Under the pieces are notes generated by a model. It was not told where the DNA came from. It ran no database searches and was given only the letters and a program-made list of their open reading frames with translations. This document shows positions 56,124 to 64,000 of a DNA stretch of 64,000 nucleotides, piece after piece. The position numbers were made by a program, and so were the translations under genes. Positions within the stretch are counted from its first letter, which is position 1. Every line of letters starts with the position of its first letter. Source of the stretch: an uncultured Helicobacter sp. (GTDB taxonomy: Bacteria; Campylobacterota; Campylobacteria; Campylobacterales; Helicobacteraceae); the NCBI RefSeq assembly GCF_947367035.1, contig NZ_CANBCA010000005.1, positions 1 to 64,000 of the forward strand. The letters are read 5' to 3'.

Positions 56124-56957
56124 ATGCGAAAAATTACAATTCCTCATTTGATATTTTCTTCTTTATATTTTATTTTAGCGCTTTTCACGATTTTAATGTT
56201 AGCCTTAACAAGTTTTGCCCCAGATTTTCAACATATGTTTAGATTAACCACGCAACCCTTTGGAGTTTATTTTGGAATTAGTGCAATTTTACTTACTTGC
56301 GGTGTGATTGTGAGTCTTTTTAATATTGTGCGCATTTATTCTAGCCATTTACCAAAATTTTATAGTCTCGTGATTGGTTTAGCACTTTGCGTATTTTTAT
56401 TTTTGCTCTATTACGAACTCTTTATAACGCGTAGAACTTATTTTGAACCTTTTTCTTTTGAAGATTCTTTGAGGCTTGTGCAAGAAAATGCTTTTTCTAA
56501 AAATACATATCAAATATTAGTAGATTATCTTTGCTATATTCTTTTTGTGATTTGCCCTGCAATCTTTTATCTTTTTAATTTTTCTTTTGATAAAAGTATG
56601 AATTTAGGCAAACTTTTGCAACTCATTAAGCCAAGTTTTAATGTAATGTTGGGTGTTTTATTTGGTTTCTCTATTTCGCCCTTTTTTAAAAGTGGAATCG
56701 TAGGTTATTTTGATTTAGTTTTATTGGCTTTTGGACTTGGATTGGTATTGTATTTATGTGTTAAGGGAAAGAGAACTCTTGATTCTTATGAGATGTTTAA
56801 TTTATGTTTATTGATTGTGATGTGTGTAGTTATGATGATTTCTTCATATAGTTTTGTAGATGGTGAATCGTATTTTGAAGTGCGTAAAGCATTTTATGTG
56901 CTGGTATTATTTGGTTGGTGTAATACGTGGATGATGAAGCTGACAACAAAGCGTTAA
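56124..56957 (+). CDS. Polytopic membrane protein of unknown function
   Basis: The 277-residue protein has about eight hydrophobic helices and few polar loops. No known transporter or enzyme motif is visible. It is nine bases after amiA and may belong to the same transcript, hinting at a cell-envelope role, but this is inference. Family not recognised. Confidence 0.7.
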   Translation: MRKITIPHLIFSSLYFILALFTILMLALTSFAPDFQHMFRLTTQPFGVYFGISAILLTCGVIVSLFNIVRIYSSHLPKFYSLVIGLALCVFLFLLYYELFITRRTYFEPFSFEDSLRLVQENAFSKNTYQILVDYLCYILFVICPAIFYLFNFSFDKSMNLGKLLQLIKPSFNVMLGVLFGFSISPFFKSGIVGYFDLVLLAFGLGLVLYLCVKGKRTLDSYEMFNLCLLIVMCVVMMISSYSFVDGESYFEVRKAFYVLVLFGWCNTWMMKLTTKR

Positions 56958-56979
56958 GTTTGTTTTAAAATTTCTTTGT

Positions 56980-56985
56980 TAGAAT
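56980..56985 (+). promoter_or_regulatory. Candidate -10 element of the trpB leader
   Basis: TAGAAT lies 28 bases before the leader ORF and implies a trpB leader of about 150 bases. Confidence 0.35.
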
Positions 56986-57012
56986 AGGTCATATAGAAAG
57001 AGGAGGATAATT

Positions 57013-57087
57013 ATGGATAAATTGAATCAAAATCTGGACATTATCCCCTTTTTGCTTTTGCTACTTTATGGGGCAATTGCCCCCTAG
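57013..57087 (+). CDS. 24-residue leader micro-ORF before trpB
   Basis: The ORF has an exceptionally good Shine-Dalgarno (AGAGGAGG). It begins MDKLNQNLD and continues with a hydrophobic leucine-rich run ending GAIAP. It contains no tryptophan codon, so it is not a classical Trp attenuator peptide. The end of the ORF forms a GC-rich palindrome. It could be a regulatory leader or a membrane micropeptide. Confidence 0.5.
   Translation: MDKLNQNLDIIPFLLLLLYGAIAP
57070..57083 (+). promoter_or_regulatory. GGGGC-AATT-GCCCC palindrome in the trpB leader
   Basis: A perfect 14-bp palindrome makes a 5-bp GC hairpin with an AATT loop, overlapping the last codons of the leader ORF. T-rich DNA follows. 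A CCCC at 57046-57049 could pair with the GGGG as an alternative fold. It may be an attenuator-like element. Confidence 0.45.
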
Positions 57088-57139
57088 TTTTCTACTTTTC
57101 TTAAGCTTTTATTTTATATTTTAACAAAAGGAATAGATA

Positions 57140-58342
57140 ATGGATAAACCATATTTAAAACAATTTCCAAATGAATTGGGATTTTTTGGAAAATTTGGAG
57201 GAAGTTTTGTGCCAGATTCCATTAAACAAGCAATGAATGAAATTAACACCGCTTATAATTTGATTGCACAAAATAGTGATTTTATCGCAGAATTAAGAAA
57301 AATTCGCAAACACTTTCAAGGGCGTCCAACACCAATTTATTTTGCGCATAACTTAACGAGAAAATATGGTGGGGCTGGAATTTATTTAAAACGAGAGGAT
57401 TTAAATCATACAGGGGCGCATAAGTTAAACCATTGTATGGGTGAAGCATTATTGGCAAAATTTATGGGTAAAAAGAGGTTGATTGCAGAAACAGGAGCAG
57501 GACAACACGGCGTTGCTATCGCAACTGCAGCCGCTTATTTTGGATTGGAATGTGAAATCCATATGGGTGAAGTGGATATTAAGAAAGAATATCCTAATGT
57601 GGTGCGTATGAAAATTTTGGGAGCAAAAGTGATTCCTGTGACCTTTGGAGCAAAGACACTTAAAGAAGCTGTAGATTCTGCCTTTGAATCCTATCTGAAA
57701 GATACTAAATATTCTATGTATGCCATAGGTTCTGTGGTAGGTCCCCATCCTTTCCCTAGAATGGTAAGGGATTTTCAGGCTATCATTGGGATAGAATCTA
57801 GGGAGCAGTTTTTAGAAATGACTGAAGAATTACCAGATATAGTCTGTGCGTGTGTAGGAGGGGGGAGTAATGCGATGGGTATTTTTAGTGGATTCCTTGA
57901 AGAAGCGGTAGAACTCATAGGGATTGAACCTCTAGGAAAAGGAAGTGCATTGGGTGAGAATGCGGCAAGTTTAAGCTATGGAAGTGAAGGTGTTATGCAC
58001 GGATTTAATTCTATAATGTTAAAGGACAAAGAAGAGCAACCAGCACCCGTATATAGCGTGGCAAGTGGTTTAGATTATCCAAGTGTAGGACCAGAACACG
58101 CCTATTTGCATAGTATTGGACGCACAAAAGTCGCTGCAATTAATGATAAAGAAGCAATTGAAGCATTTTTTACATTAAGCAAAAACGAAGGAATTATTCC
58201 AGCAATTGAATCTAGCCACGCCGTTGCATACGCACTAAAGATTGCTCCAGAACTTAAAGGCAAGAAGATTCTTGTGAATCTTAGTGGAAGAGGGGATAAA
58301 GATATTGATTTTGTTGTAGAAAAATTTGGCTATGGGGAGTAA
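57140..58342 (+). CDS. trpB: Tryptophan synthase beta subunit
   Basis: TrpB joins indole and serine to tryptophan with pyridoxal phosphate. The 400-residue product has the PLP lysine motif [26 protein letters not shown], and the phosphate loop [11 protein letters not shown]. The length is normal. It has no trpA or other trp genes beside it, so either the alpha subunit is encoded elsewhere or the enzyme works on free indole. The 180-base region before it holds the leader ORF. Confidence 0.94.
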   Translation: MDKPYLKQFPNELGFFGKFGGSFVPDSIKQAMNEINTAYNLIAQNSDFIAELRKIRKHFQGRPTPIYFAHNLTRKYGGAGIYLKREDLNHTGAHKLNHCMGEALLAKFMGKKRLIAETGAGQHGVAIATAAAYFGLECEIHMGEVDIKKEYPNVVRMKILGAKVIPVTFGAKTLKEAVDSAFESYLKDTKYSMYAIGSVVGPHPFPRMVRDFQAIIGIESREQFLEMTEELPDIVCACVGGGSNAMGIFSGFLEEAVELIGIEPLGKGSALGENAASLSYGSEGVMHGFNSIMLKDKEEQPAPVYSVASGLDYPSVGPEHAYLHSIGRTKVAAINDKEAIEAFFTLSKNEGIIPAIESSHAVAYALKIAPELKGKKILVNLSGRGDKDIDFVVEKFGYGE

Positions 58343-58375
58343 AATGACAATTTTCTTACAAATTAGCCCAATGTT

Positions 58376-59224
58376 TTATTTCAATGTATAGTTTCTTAAT
58401 GTTTTAGCAAACTTTAAAAGGCTTTCGCTCCAAGGGGTTTGGAGTGGAGAGAAGAAGCCAAGTTGCGCACCACTTTCTTTGGCAATAAATTCTGCGGCTT
58501 TGGTGGAAAATTCCGGTTGGGCGAAAATGATTTTAAGATTATTGTTTTTAATCGTCTCTATGACACTTATCATTTCTTGTATTTTTGGGCTTTTTCCTTC
58601 AATTTCAATCGCAACTTCTTCTAAATGATAATCTCTAGCAAAGTATCCAAGCATTGGGTGAAAAACAACGAATTTTTGATGCTCGGGTAAAGAGTTTAAG
58701 ATTTTTTTTAATTGCGTATCTGTTTGATTAATTTCTGCAAGGAGGGCTTGATAGGTATCTGTATAATCTTGATTCGGGTTTAATTCTTTGAGGGCATTAT
58801 AAATATTGGTTGCAATTTGTTTTGCGTTTTGAGGAGAAAGCCAAATATGTGTATCCCCTTCTTCGTGCATATGTTTTGGATTATTTTCTTGATGAGAGTG
58901 TGCAAAATTAATTTTTGTGATTCCTAAACTATTATCATAAATTTTCATTGTTTTATTTTGTGCTTTAAATCGTTCTAGCCATATTGTTTCAAATTCAATG
59001 CCAATACAAAAATAGGCTGAAGCATCATTAAGCTTTTTAATATCTGAAAACTTTGGTTCAAAATCGTGTGGATTGATACCAGGTTTTACAAGTGAGATGA
59101 CTTCATATTGGCTACCTACGATTTTTTGCATAAATTCTTGTTGCATAGGAATACTAACTATAATAATTTCACGACAGAATGCGATTTGGCTTAAAATTAG
59201 TAGAATCCAAAATGTCTTTTTCAT
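58376..59224 (-). CDS. znuA: Zinc-binding periplasmic protein of a ZnuABC-type transporter
   Basis: The 282-residue product has a signal peptide (about 18 residues, ending FCRE). It has the cluster A-1 features: metal ligand His in GINPHDFEP, a His-rich loop (residues 109-126), and FHPMLGYFARDY. The His-rich loop favours zinc over manganese. ATG 59224 is chosen because AAGGA lies 6 bases upstream; another ATG six bases earlier abuts that Shine-Dalgarno. Permease and ATPase genes are not adjacent. Confidence 0.88.
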   Translation of the reverse strand: MKKTFWILLILSQIAFCREIIIVSIPMQQEFMQKIVGSQYEVISLVKPGINPHDFEPKFSDIKKLNDASAYFCIGIEFETIWLERFKAQNKTMKIYDNSLGITKINFAHSHQENNPKHMHEEGDTHIWLSPQNAKQIATNIYNALKELNPNQDYTDTYQALLAEINQTDTQLKKILNSLPEHQKFVVFHPMLGYFARDYHLEEVAIEIEGKSPKIQEMISVIETIKNNNLKIIFAQPEFSTKAAEFIAKESGAQLGFFSPLQTPWSESLLKFAKTLRNYTLK

Positions 59225-59289
59225 TACCATTCCTTTTAAGTGAGTATTAATTTTTTTGAGATATTATTTTACCTTAAAAATTTAAAAAT

Positions 59290-59366
59290 GCGTTCATAGC
59301 TCAATTGGATAGAGCATCAGACTTCGGATCTGAGGGTTGGGGGTTCGACTCCCTCTGAGCGTACCA
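59290..59366 (+). tRNA. tRNA-Arg, anticodon TCG
   Basis: The 77-base sequence folds as a full cloverleaf: acceptor GCGTTCA/TGAGCGT with two G-T pairs, D-stem GCTC/GAGC, anticodon stem TCAGA/TCTGA around CTTCGGA, a 5-base variable loop, T-stem with TTCGACT loop, and an encoded CCA end. The anticodon TCG reads the arginine codon CGA. No integrase gene or duplicated end is seen nearby. Confidence 0.95.
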
Positions 59367-59419
59367 CTTTATCTGACTTTCTTAACACTCATCAAATTAG
59401 ATAATATAAAAGGCTAAAT

Positions 59420-60103
59420 ATGGATTTAGAGGCATTAGAAATAGAAATCAAAAAAGGATTAAAAACTTTAGAAAACTTAGAGGATATTGTCACAATTTTT
59501 GGTGGAGCGCGTGTTGGTCGCAAGAGTGAGGCTTATTATTCTATTATGAAGTTGGCAAGGAAGCTTGCAAAAAATGGTTATTCTATTATGACAGGTGGAG
59601 GACCTGGTATTATGGAAGCAGCAAATCGTGGGCTTGTGGAATATAAAAGAGGTTGGAACAAAGATAATAAGAAGCAACCCAAAACCTTAGAATGTTTAAA
59701 ACCAATTTTAAAGAGTGATTCTATCGTATCTATTGGTTTAAATATTCGTCTCCCAAATGAACAAGAAATGAATCCATATGTGGAAGTGCCACTAGAGTTT
59801 CAAAATTTCTTTAGCCGAAAATTGGTTTTTAATTATAACTCGACAGCATTTATTGTTGCACTTGGTGGATTTGGCACTTTAGATGAATTAAGTGAAGTGC
59901 TAGTGCAGATTGCCATAGGAAAACATAAAAAAATACCAATTATTTTATACGATAAAAGTTATTGGAGAGGGTTTATGAAGTGGCTCAAATGCACGATGCT
60001 AGAAGCAGGTGCAATTTCTAAAGAGGAATTGAAATTAATCCAAGTTGCAAGTAGCCCTAAAAAGGTGTTAAAAATTTTACAACAATCAAAGGATAAGGGT
60101 TAA
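59420..60103 (+). CDS. LOG-family nucleoside monophosphate phosphoribohydrolase-like protein
   Basis: The 227-residue protein has the LOG (lysine decarboxylase-like) motifs MTGGGPGIMEAANRG and ALGGFGTLDELSE. The family cleaves nucleotide 5'-monophosphates, such as cytokinin riboside phosphates in plants or AMP/IMP-type nucleotides in bacteria. Older lysine decarboxylase names are misleading. It lies downstream of the tRNA gene. Confidence 0.87.
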   Translation: MDLEALEIEIKKGLKTLENLEDIVTIFGGARVGRKSEAYYSIMKLARKLAKNGYSIMTGGGPGIMEAANRGLVEYKRGWNKDNKKQPKTLECLKPILKSDSIVSIGLNIRLPNEQEMNPYVEVPLEFQNFFSRKLVFNYNSTAFIVALGGFGTLDELSEVLVQIAIGKHKKIPIILYDKSYWRGFMKWLKCTMLEAGAISKEELKLIQVASSPKKVLKILQQSKDKG

Positions 60104-60125
60104 TCCTATGTTAAAATATAGGATT
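60102..60125. other. Hairpin over the end of the minus-strand micro-ORF
   Basis: An 8-bp perfect stem (AATCCTAT with ATAGGATT) closes an 8-base loop that contains the micro-ORF stop. It lies just after the LOG-family gene and has no long T-tract. It may be a weak bidirectional terminator. Confidence 0.4.
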
Positions 60126-60200
60126 GCCTGTGCCATACATCATAAAAAGCACCATAAAGGCAGCGAAAAATCCTAGCAATAAAGGAATAAACTTTGTCAT
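60111..60200 (-). CDS. 29-residue membrane micropeptide
   Basis: The minus-strand ORF has an AAGGA Shine-Dalgarno at good spacing. It encodes MTKF followed by a single hydrophobic helix of about 20 residues and a short polar end. It lies between the LOG gene and rarA, with its promoter presumably inside the rarA 5' end. It resembles small membrane peptides or type I toxins in size, but no family is recognised. Confidence 0.5.
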   Translation of the reverse strand: MTKFIPLLLGFFAAFMVLFMMYGTGNPIF

Positions 60201-60229
60201 ACTTTTCCTTGTGGTTATAAAGAGTAAAA

Positions 60230-61402
60230 ATGAAAAATTTAGCATACAATAAAAGACCTAAAAGTTTTCAAGACTTTATAGGACAATCGCATATTTTTGG
60301 AGAGAATGCACCTTTTATGCGATTAATTTTAGCACGCAAGATTCCCCATAGCTTTTTTTTTGGACCTCCTGGAAGTGGTAAAACGAGTGCAGCAATTCTG
60401 ATTGCAAAAGCAATGGATTATCCCTTTTATTCTCTGAATGCAACAAATTTTAAAGCAGAAGATTTGCGTGGAATCCTAAAAAACTATCAAAATACCTTGC
60501 AAAAGCCATTAATTTTTATAGATGAAGTGCATCGTTTAAGCAAAACACAACAAGAAATGCTTTTGCCTATTATGGAAAATTACCAAGCCTTACTTTTAGG
60601 TGCTTCCACGGAAAACCCTTATTTTGCCCTTACTCAAGCAATTCGTTCTCGTTCTATGGTTTTTGAATTTTATCCTTTAAATCAAAAAAATTTGGAGCAG
60701 ATTTTGGAACCTTATGCGCTAGAAGCAAAAGTGAAGGAGTTTTTGATTCAAACAAGTGGTGGAGATGCAAGGGCAATGTTAAACTTACTTGATTGTGCTT
60801 TAAGTTCAGAGTTGCCTTTAAATGTAGAGCTTTTAGAATCTTTTCGCAAAACCTCACTCAATGGAACAAGTGAGCTAGATACACATTATAACCTCATCTC
60901 CGCAATGATTAAAAGTATTCGTGGAAGTGATGAAAATGCAGCAATTTATTATCTTGCGCGTTTGATTGTCGGAGGAGAGAATCCAGAGTTTATCGCACGT
61001 CGTCTTGTGATTTTAGCAAGTGAGGATATTGGAAATGCGAATCCAAATGCTTTGAATTTGGCAAATTCTACAATGCAAAGTGTGGCTAGGATTGGCTATC
61101 CAGAAGCTAGGATTATTCTAGCACAATGTGTGATTTATCTTAGTGCTTCTCCTAAATCTAATAGCGCATATTGTGCGATTGATAAGGCAATTTCTTATGT
61201 TGAAAAATCTCCTAATGAACCGATTCCACCACATATTTTGCAATTTCATAAAGATTATCTTTATCCCCACGATTTTGGTGGCTTTGTAGAGCAAAAATAT
61301 CTGAATAAAGAATTGAAGTTTGTAGAATGGTTGCCTAAGGGCTTTGAAAAAACCCTTAAAGAATGGCTTAATAAAATCAAAGGCGAAGAGAATCAAGAAT
61401 GA
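60230..61402 (+). CDS. rarA: Replication-associated recombination protein RarA
   Basis: The 390-residue AAA+ ATPase has Walker A GPPGSGKTS near residue 45, Walker B FIDEVHRL, and the sensor segment AFEF-like RSRSMVFEF, followed by the MgsA/RarA C-terminal tetramerisation domain. It acts at stalled replication forks with SSB. A T9 run at 60353-60361 just before Walker A is slippage-prone. Confidence 0.95.
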   Translation: MKNLAYNKRPKSFQDFIGQSHIFGENAPFMRLILARKIPHSFFFGPPGSGKTSAAILIAKAMDYPFYSLNATNFKAEDLRGILKNYQNTLQKPLIFIDEVHRLSKTQQEMLLPIMENYQALLLGASTENPYFALTQAIRSRSMVFEFYPLNQKNLEQILEPYALEAKVKEFLIQTSGGDARAMLNLLDCALSSELPLNVELLESFRKTSLNGTSELDTHYNLISAMIKSIRGSDENAAIYYLARLIVGGENPEFIARRLVILASEDIGNANPNALNLANSTMQSVARIGYPEARIILAQCVIYLSASPKSNSAYCAIDKAISYVEKSPNEPIPPHILQFHKDYLYPHDFGGFVEQKYLNKELKFVEWLPKGFEKTLKEWLNKIKGEENQE

Positions 61403-62112
61403 TGAGGGGTAAAATGAGAATCACCAATAGTTATGAGTTGTTGGAATTTCTTAAATTTCAAAGTTTATTGCCTAGTATTCCTCAAGGTATTTCTATAGTG
61501 GAAATGGAATCTGAAAAAAGCTTTTGGTGGTGGCCTAATGCATTAAGTTTTGAAGTAATCATTGGAGCAATTTTAGTCCAAAATACGCGTTGGGAACAAG
61601 TTTCTATCGTGCTAGAGAAGTTAAGAAACAAAGGAATATTGAATTTAGAACTTTTAAGTGAGATTTCCTTATCTATTTTGCAAGATTTAATACAAAAGGT
61701 AGGATTCTATCGTCAAAAATCAATGAGAATCCAAAAACTATGCCAAAATATTTTGCAAGACTTTGGCGATTATACAAATTTCTGTATTCAAGTTTCACGC
61801 GAATGGCTCTTGTCTCAAAAAGGAATTGGAATGGAAACTTGTGATGCGATTTTGTGTTATGGCTTGGGGCGCGAAGTGATGGTAGCAGACACTTACACTT
61901 ATAGGTTATTGCAGTCTTATGGCTATACTTTGGAATCCTATCAGGATTTACAAGATTGGCTTATGGGTGGAATAAATGAAAATTATGATAAAGTTTGCAC
62001 ACTTTATGGATTTGAAATTCCTACGAATCTGTTATTTGCAAGGTTTCACGCAAAAATTGTAGAATATTGTAAAATCCACAAGAATATGAGGAAGAATGAT
62101 GCAAGAATATGA
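61399..62112 (+). CDS. magIII: 3-methyladenine DNA glycosylase, MagIII type
   Basis: The 237-residue helix-hairpin-helix glycosylase has LLSQKGIGMETCDAILCYG and the catalytic Asp in VADTYTYRLL. The four cysteines of the endonuclease III iron-sulphur cluster are absent, which separates it from Nth and matches MagIII, the H. pylori 3-methyladenine glycosylase. The C-terminal FHAKIVEYC holds the lysine equivalent reported as modified in MagIII. ATG 61399 overlaps the rarA stop; ATG 61414 after AGGGG is also possible. Confidence 0.87.
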   Translation: MMRGKMRITNSYELLEFLKFQSLLPSIPQGISIVEMESEKSFWWWPNALSFEVIIGAILVQNTRWEQVSIVLEKLRNKGILNLELLSEISLSILQDLIQKVGFYRQKSMRIQKLCQNILQDFGDYTNFCIQVSREWLLSQKGIGMETCDAILCYGLGREVMVADTYTYRLLQSYGYTLESYQDLQDWLMGGINENYDKVCTLYGFEIPTNLLFARFHAKIVEYCKIHKNMRKNDARI

Positions 62113-63475
62113 AAATTTTGAACCTTTAAAAGTATTTTTAGAAATTTGTGCGATTCCGCATCCGAGCTTTAAAACACAGGTTTTAAAAGAATGGATTATC
62201 AACGAAGCAACAAAGACTGGGGCGAAAGTGCAGTGCGATACAATAGGAAATGTGCTATGTGCTAAAGGCATTCCTAAACTTTGCCTACAAGGACACTATG
62301 ATATGGTTTATGTGGGAGAATCTGCAAAGTTTCAAGTGAAACCAAAATTTACAAGGCGCGGAAATAAAGCATTTTTATGTGCAGAAAATTCTAGTTTAGG
62401 AGCGGATAATGGAGCAGCTTTGGCTTGTATGTTACTTGCTTTAAGGGATTTTGCGAATATAGAATGCCTCTTTAGTATTGATGAGGAAGTGGGAATGCTA
62501 GGTGCAAGAGATATTGCATTGCCTTTGCACTCCTCTTATATGTTAAATTGCGATAGTGAAGAGATTGATGAAGTGGTTTGTTCGTGTGCTGGAGGTTATG
62601 ATTTAGAATGCAAAGTAAGTATAGAATCTTTTGCCATTCCGCAAGATTGTGAGTTAGTAGAGATTCGCACACAAGGATTTGTTGGCGGACATAGTGGGAT
62701 TGAAATCCATAAAAATATCCCCAATGCGATTTTAGAATTAGCCAAAATCGCTAAGCCTTTAGTAGATTACGGGGCTTTAATTGTGGAGTTTAGCGGTGGG
62801 GAGAAGAGAAATTCTATCCCTGTTAATGCAATGTTACAAATTGCGATTCCACAAGCAAAGCATACACAATGTAAAAGAATTTTAGAGGAAATTTCACAAA
62901 AGCCTTTGAAAGATTCTGCTCATTTTGTTTTATCAACTTTTGATGCAAAAGATAAAAGATGTTTTAATGCAAGTAAAGTGATAGAAGCAATTTTGAATTT
63001 ACAAAATGGTGTGATGGCTACTTCTGATAACGAGCCTATTCTCTCTAGTAATCTTGGGATTTTGCGACAAACGATGGGAGATAAGGAGGTGCAAATACAT
63101 TTTATCGCAATGGGACGCGGAAACCAAGAATCCTTAATGCAAGAAAATATCACACAAGAAAAAGATAGGCTAGAAGCATTGGGCTTTGCTGTGGAGTTGT
63201 CAGATTATTATGCGCCTTGGGAAAAAGAAGAAAGTGAGTTGTTAAATATTGTATGGGAAGTGATGCAGGTAAAAAATCCCAAAGTAAAGTTAAAAAGCAT
63301 TCACGCAGGGCTTGAATGTGGAATCTTAAAGCAAAAATATCCAAAAGTTTGCTTTGTTTCTATTGGTCCAAGTATTTCTCATCCACATTCAATTTATGAG
63401 GAGCTGGATTTAGAGAGTTTTGTGCAGTTTAATGGAATCTTAAGAGAAGTTCTTAAAAGATTTCAAGCAATTTAG
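62099..63475 (+). CDS. pepD: Cytosolic Xaa-His dipeptidase, M20 family
   Basis: The 458-residue metallopeptidase has the zinc motifs LQGHYDMVYV, LGADNGAALACML, and the catalytic Glu-Glu in SIDEEVGMLGA. PepD hydrolyses dipeptides such as Xaa-His in the cytosol. ATG 62099 has GAGGA 6 bases upstream; the ATG three bases before it is closer than usual. It overlaps the glycosylase end. Confidence 0.92.
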   Translation: MQEYENFEPLKVFLEICAIPHPSFKTQVLKEWIINEATKTGAKVQCDTIGNVLCAKGIPKLCLQGHYDMVYVGESAKFQVKPKFTRRGNKAFLCAENSSLGADNGAALACMLLALRDFANIECLFSIDEEVGMLGARDIALPLHSSYMLNCDSEEIDEVVCSCAGGYDLECKVSIESFAIPQDCELVEIRTQGFVGGHSGIEIHKNIPNAILELAKIAKPLVDYGALIVEFSGGEKRNSIPVNAMLQIAIPQAKHTQCKRILEEISQKPLKDSAHFVLSTFDAKDKRCFNASKVIEAILNLQNGVMATSDNEPILSSNLGILRQTMGDKEVQIHFIAMGRGNQESLMQENITQEKDRLEALGFAVELSDYYAPWEKEESELLNIVWEVMQVKNPKVKLKSIHAGLECGILKQKYPKVCFVSIGPSISHPHSIYEELDLESFVQFNGILREVLKRFQAI

Positions 63476-63497
63476 CAAAATACTAAAGAGATTCTGC

Positions 63498-63503
63498 TAA
63501 AAT
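63498..63503 (+). promoter_or_regulatory. -10 element of the SurA-like gene
   Basis: TAAAAT in GCTAAAATTGCG lies 27 bases before the start, nearly identical to the murF element at 9688. Confidence 0.4.
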
Positions 63504-63530
63504 TGCGCAAATTTAGATTTAGGAATTATA

Positions 63531-64000
63531 ATGACAAATAATAAAAGAAATGCAAAGTTTCTTTGGTGTTTTATAGGTTTTGGTGCTTTATGGGCTCATT
63601 CTTTGTTTGCTGCCCCCTCTCTCGTGAATGGAATCGCATTTTTCGTCAATGATTATCCTGTTACTTTAATGGAAGTTTATAAAATACAGCAACGCGACAA
63701 AGTTTCGCAACAGATTGCGATAGACTCGCTCATTAATGACCGCTTACATAAAGAGGAAATAGATAAAAGAAAAATTATTGTCAATGAGATAGAGATTCAA
63801 GATGAGATTGCACGAATCGCAAAGCAAAAAAAGGCAACATTGGAGCAAGTGAAAAGCTACATTCAAAATAATGGTGGAAATTGGGAGCATTACAAAGAAG
63901 GAATTAAGCACAATTTGCAAAAAAGAAAGCTTTATCAGTCTATTGCACAAGAAGGCTTAAGAATGGTAGATGAAAAAGAGCTTGAAAGTTATTATAATAC
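63531..64000 (+). CDS. SurA-like periplasmic chaperone, truncated by the window edge
   Basis: The first 156 residues are present. A signal peptide (hydrophobic about 10-27, ending LFAAP) precedes VNGIAFFVNDYPVTLMEV, which is the N-terminal strand of SurA/PPIase chaperones. Helical VSQQIAIDSLINDRL and a DEIARIAKQ segment follow. Campylobacter PEB4/Cj1289-type chaperones share this layout. The PPIase domain, if any, lies outside the window. It has an AGGAA Shine-Dalgarno and its own -10 element. Confidence 0.8.
   Translation, partial: MTNNKRNAKFLWCFIGFGALWAHSLFAAPSLVNGIAFFVNDYPVTLMEVYKIQQRDKVSQQIAIDSLINDRLHKEEIDKRKIIVNEIEIQDEIARIAKQKKATLEQVKSYIQNNGGNWEHYKEGIKHNLQKRKLYQSIAQEGLRMVDEKELESYYN

Noticed and set aside
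57013-57087. Classical Trp attenuator leader peptide
   Set aside because: The micro-ORF contains no tryptophan codon, so ribosome stalling on Trp-tRNA shortage cannot be its mechanism.
59290-59366. tRNA-Arg as a genomic island attachment site
   Set aside because: No integrase, no repeated 3' end and only core genes flank it.

Overview
The window is AT-rich and densely coded, with short spacers, many start/stop overlaps of the TAATG type, and frequent GTG and TTG starts. The gene content (futalosine-route menaquinone genes mqnA and mqnF, a FlaC-type flagellin paralogue, FlgS, MagIII, a MurF with a membrane domain, HemJ) points to Campylobacterota, most likely genus Helicobacter. Several blocks keep the order I recall from H. 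pylori: ddl-hydrolase-murF-HIT, ndk-YceD-rpmF-plsX-fabH, coaD-tmk-comFC, panD-YbaB-PDZ, tcdA-small ORF-amidohydrolase, flgI-rod protein-flgS, pgk-corA, and pyrH-rpoZ-spoT-tyrS-nitronate monooxygenase-amiA. The capsule-type enzyme and argH fit an intestinal (enterohepatic) species better than H. pylori, but the species cannot be fixed from sequence alone.

Layout. 1-3.5 kb: a C52 homopolymer at the edge, the 3' end of a gene, and a large glycosyltransferase/KpsC-like fusion with an exact internal repeat. 3.5-6.9 kb: dcd, accB-accC, and a sigma54-type promoter driving a flagellin paralogue. 7-12.6 kb: lysine and peptidoglycan precursor genes (dapF, ddl, murF). 12.7-20.2 kb: a tight eight-gene operon mixing pyrimidine (degenerate and active dihydroorotases), menaquinone (mqnF), sugar phosphate (phosphomannomutase), CoA, dTMP and competence genes. 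20.2-25.2 kb: an HDOD protein, mqnA, and ndk through fabH. 25.3-31.1 kb: a minus-strand operon from panD to a methyltransferase, including a 51-residue acidic protein. 31.2-38.2 kb: apt, a nuclease-like protein, a TRIC-type protein, menG, argH, hemJ and a polar amino acid ABC transporter. 38.2-41 kb: a micro-lipopeptide and the sigma54-driven flgI-rod protein-flgS operon. 41-49.4 kb: pgk, corA, a SoxW-like lipoprotein, recO, an unrecognised secreted/cytosolic gene pair, and mntP-thiG-nnr. 49.4-58.3 kb: pyrH through trpB, with a curious trpB leader. 58.4-64 kb: znuA, a tRNA-Arg, a LOG protein, rarA, magIII, pepD and a truncated SurA-like gene.

Most of the window is core metabolism. No CRISPR array, insertion sequence, prophage or rRNA gene was seen. 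The accessory or unexplained signals are the phase-variation-like 5' edge, the 44.8-45.9 kb gene pair, three micro-ORFs (57.0, 60.1 and 38.2 kb), the trpB leader, and a few unusual inverted repeats. Promoter and terminator calls rest on motif reading only.
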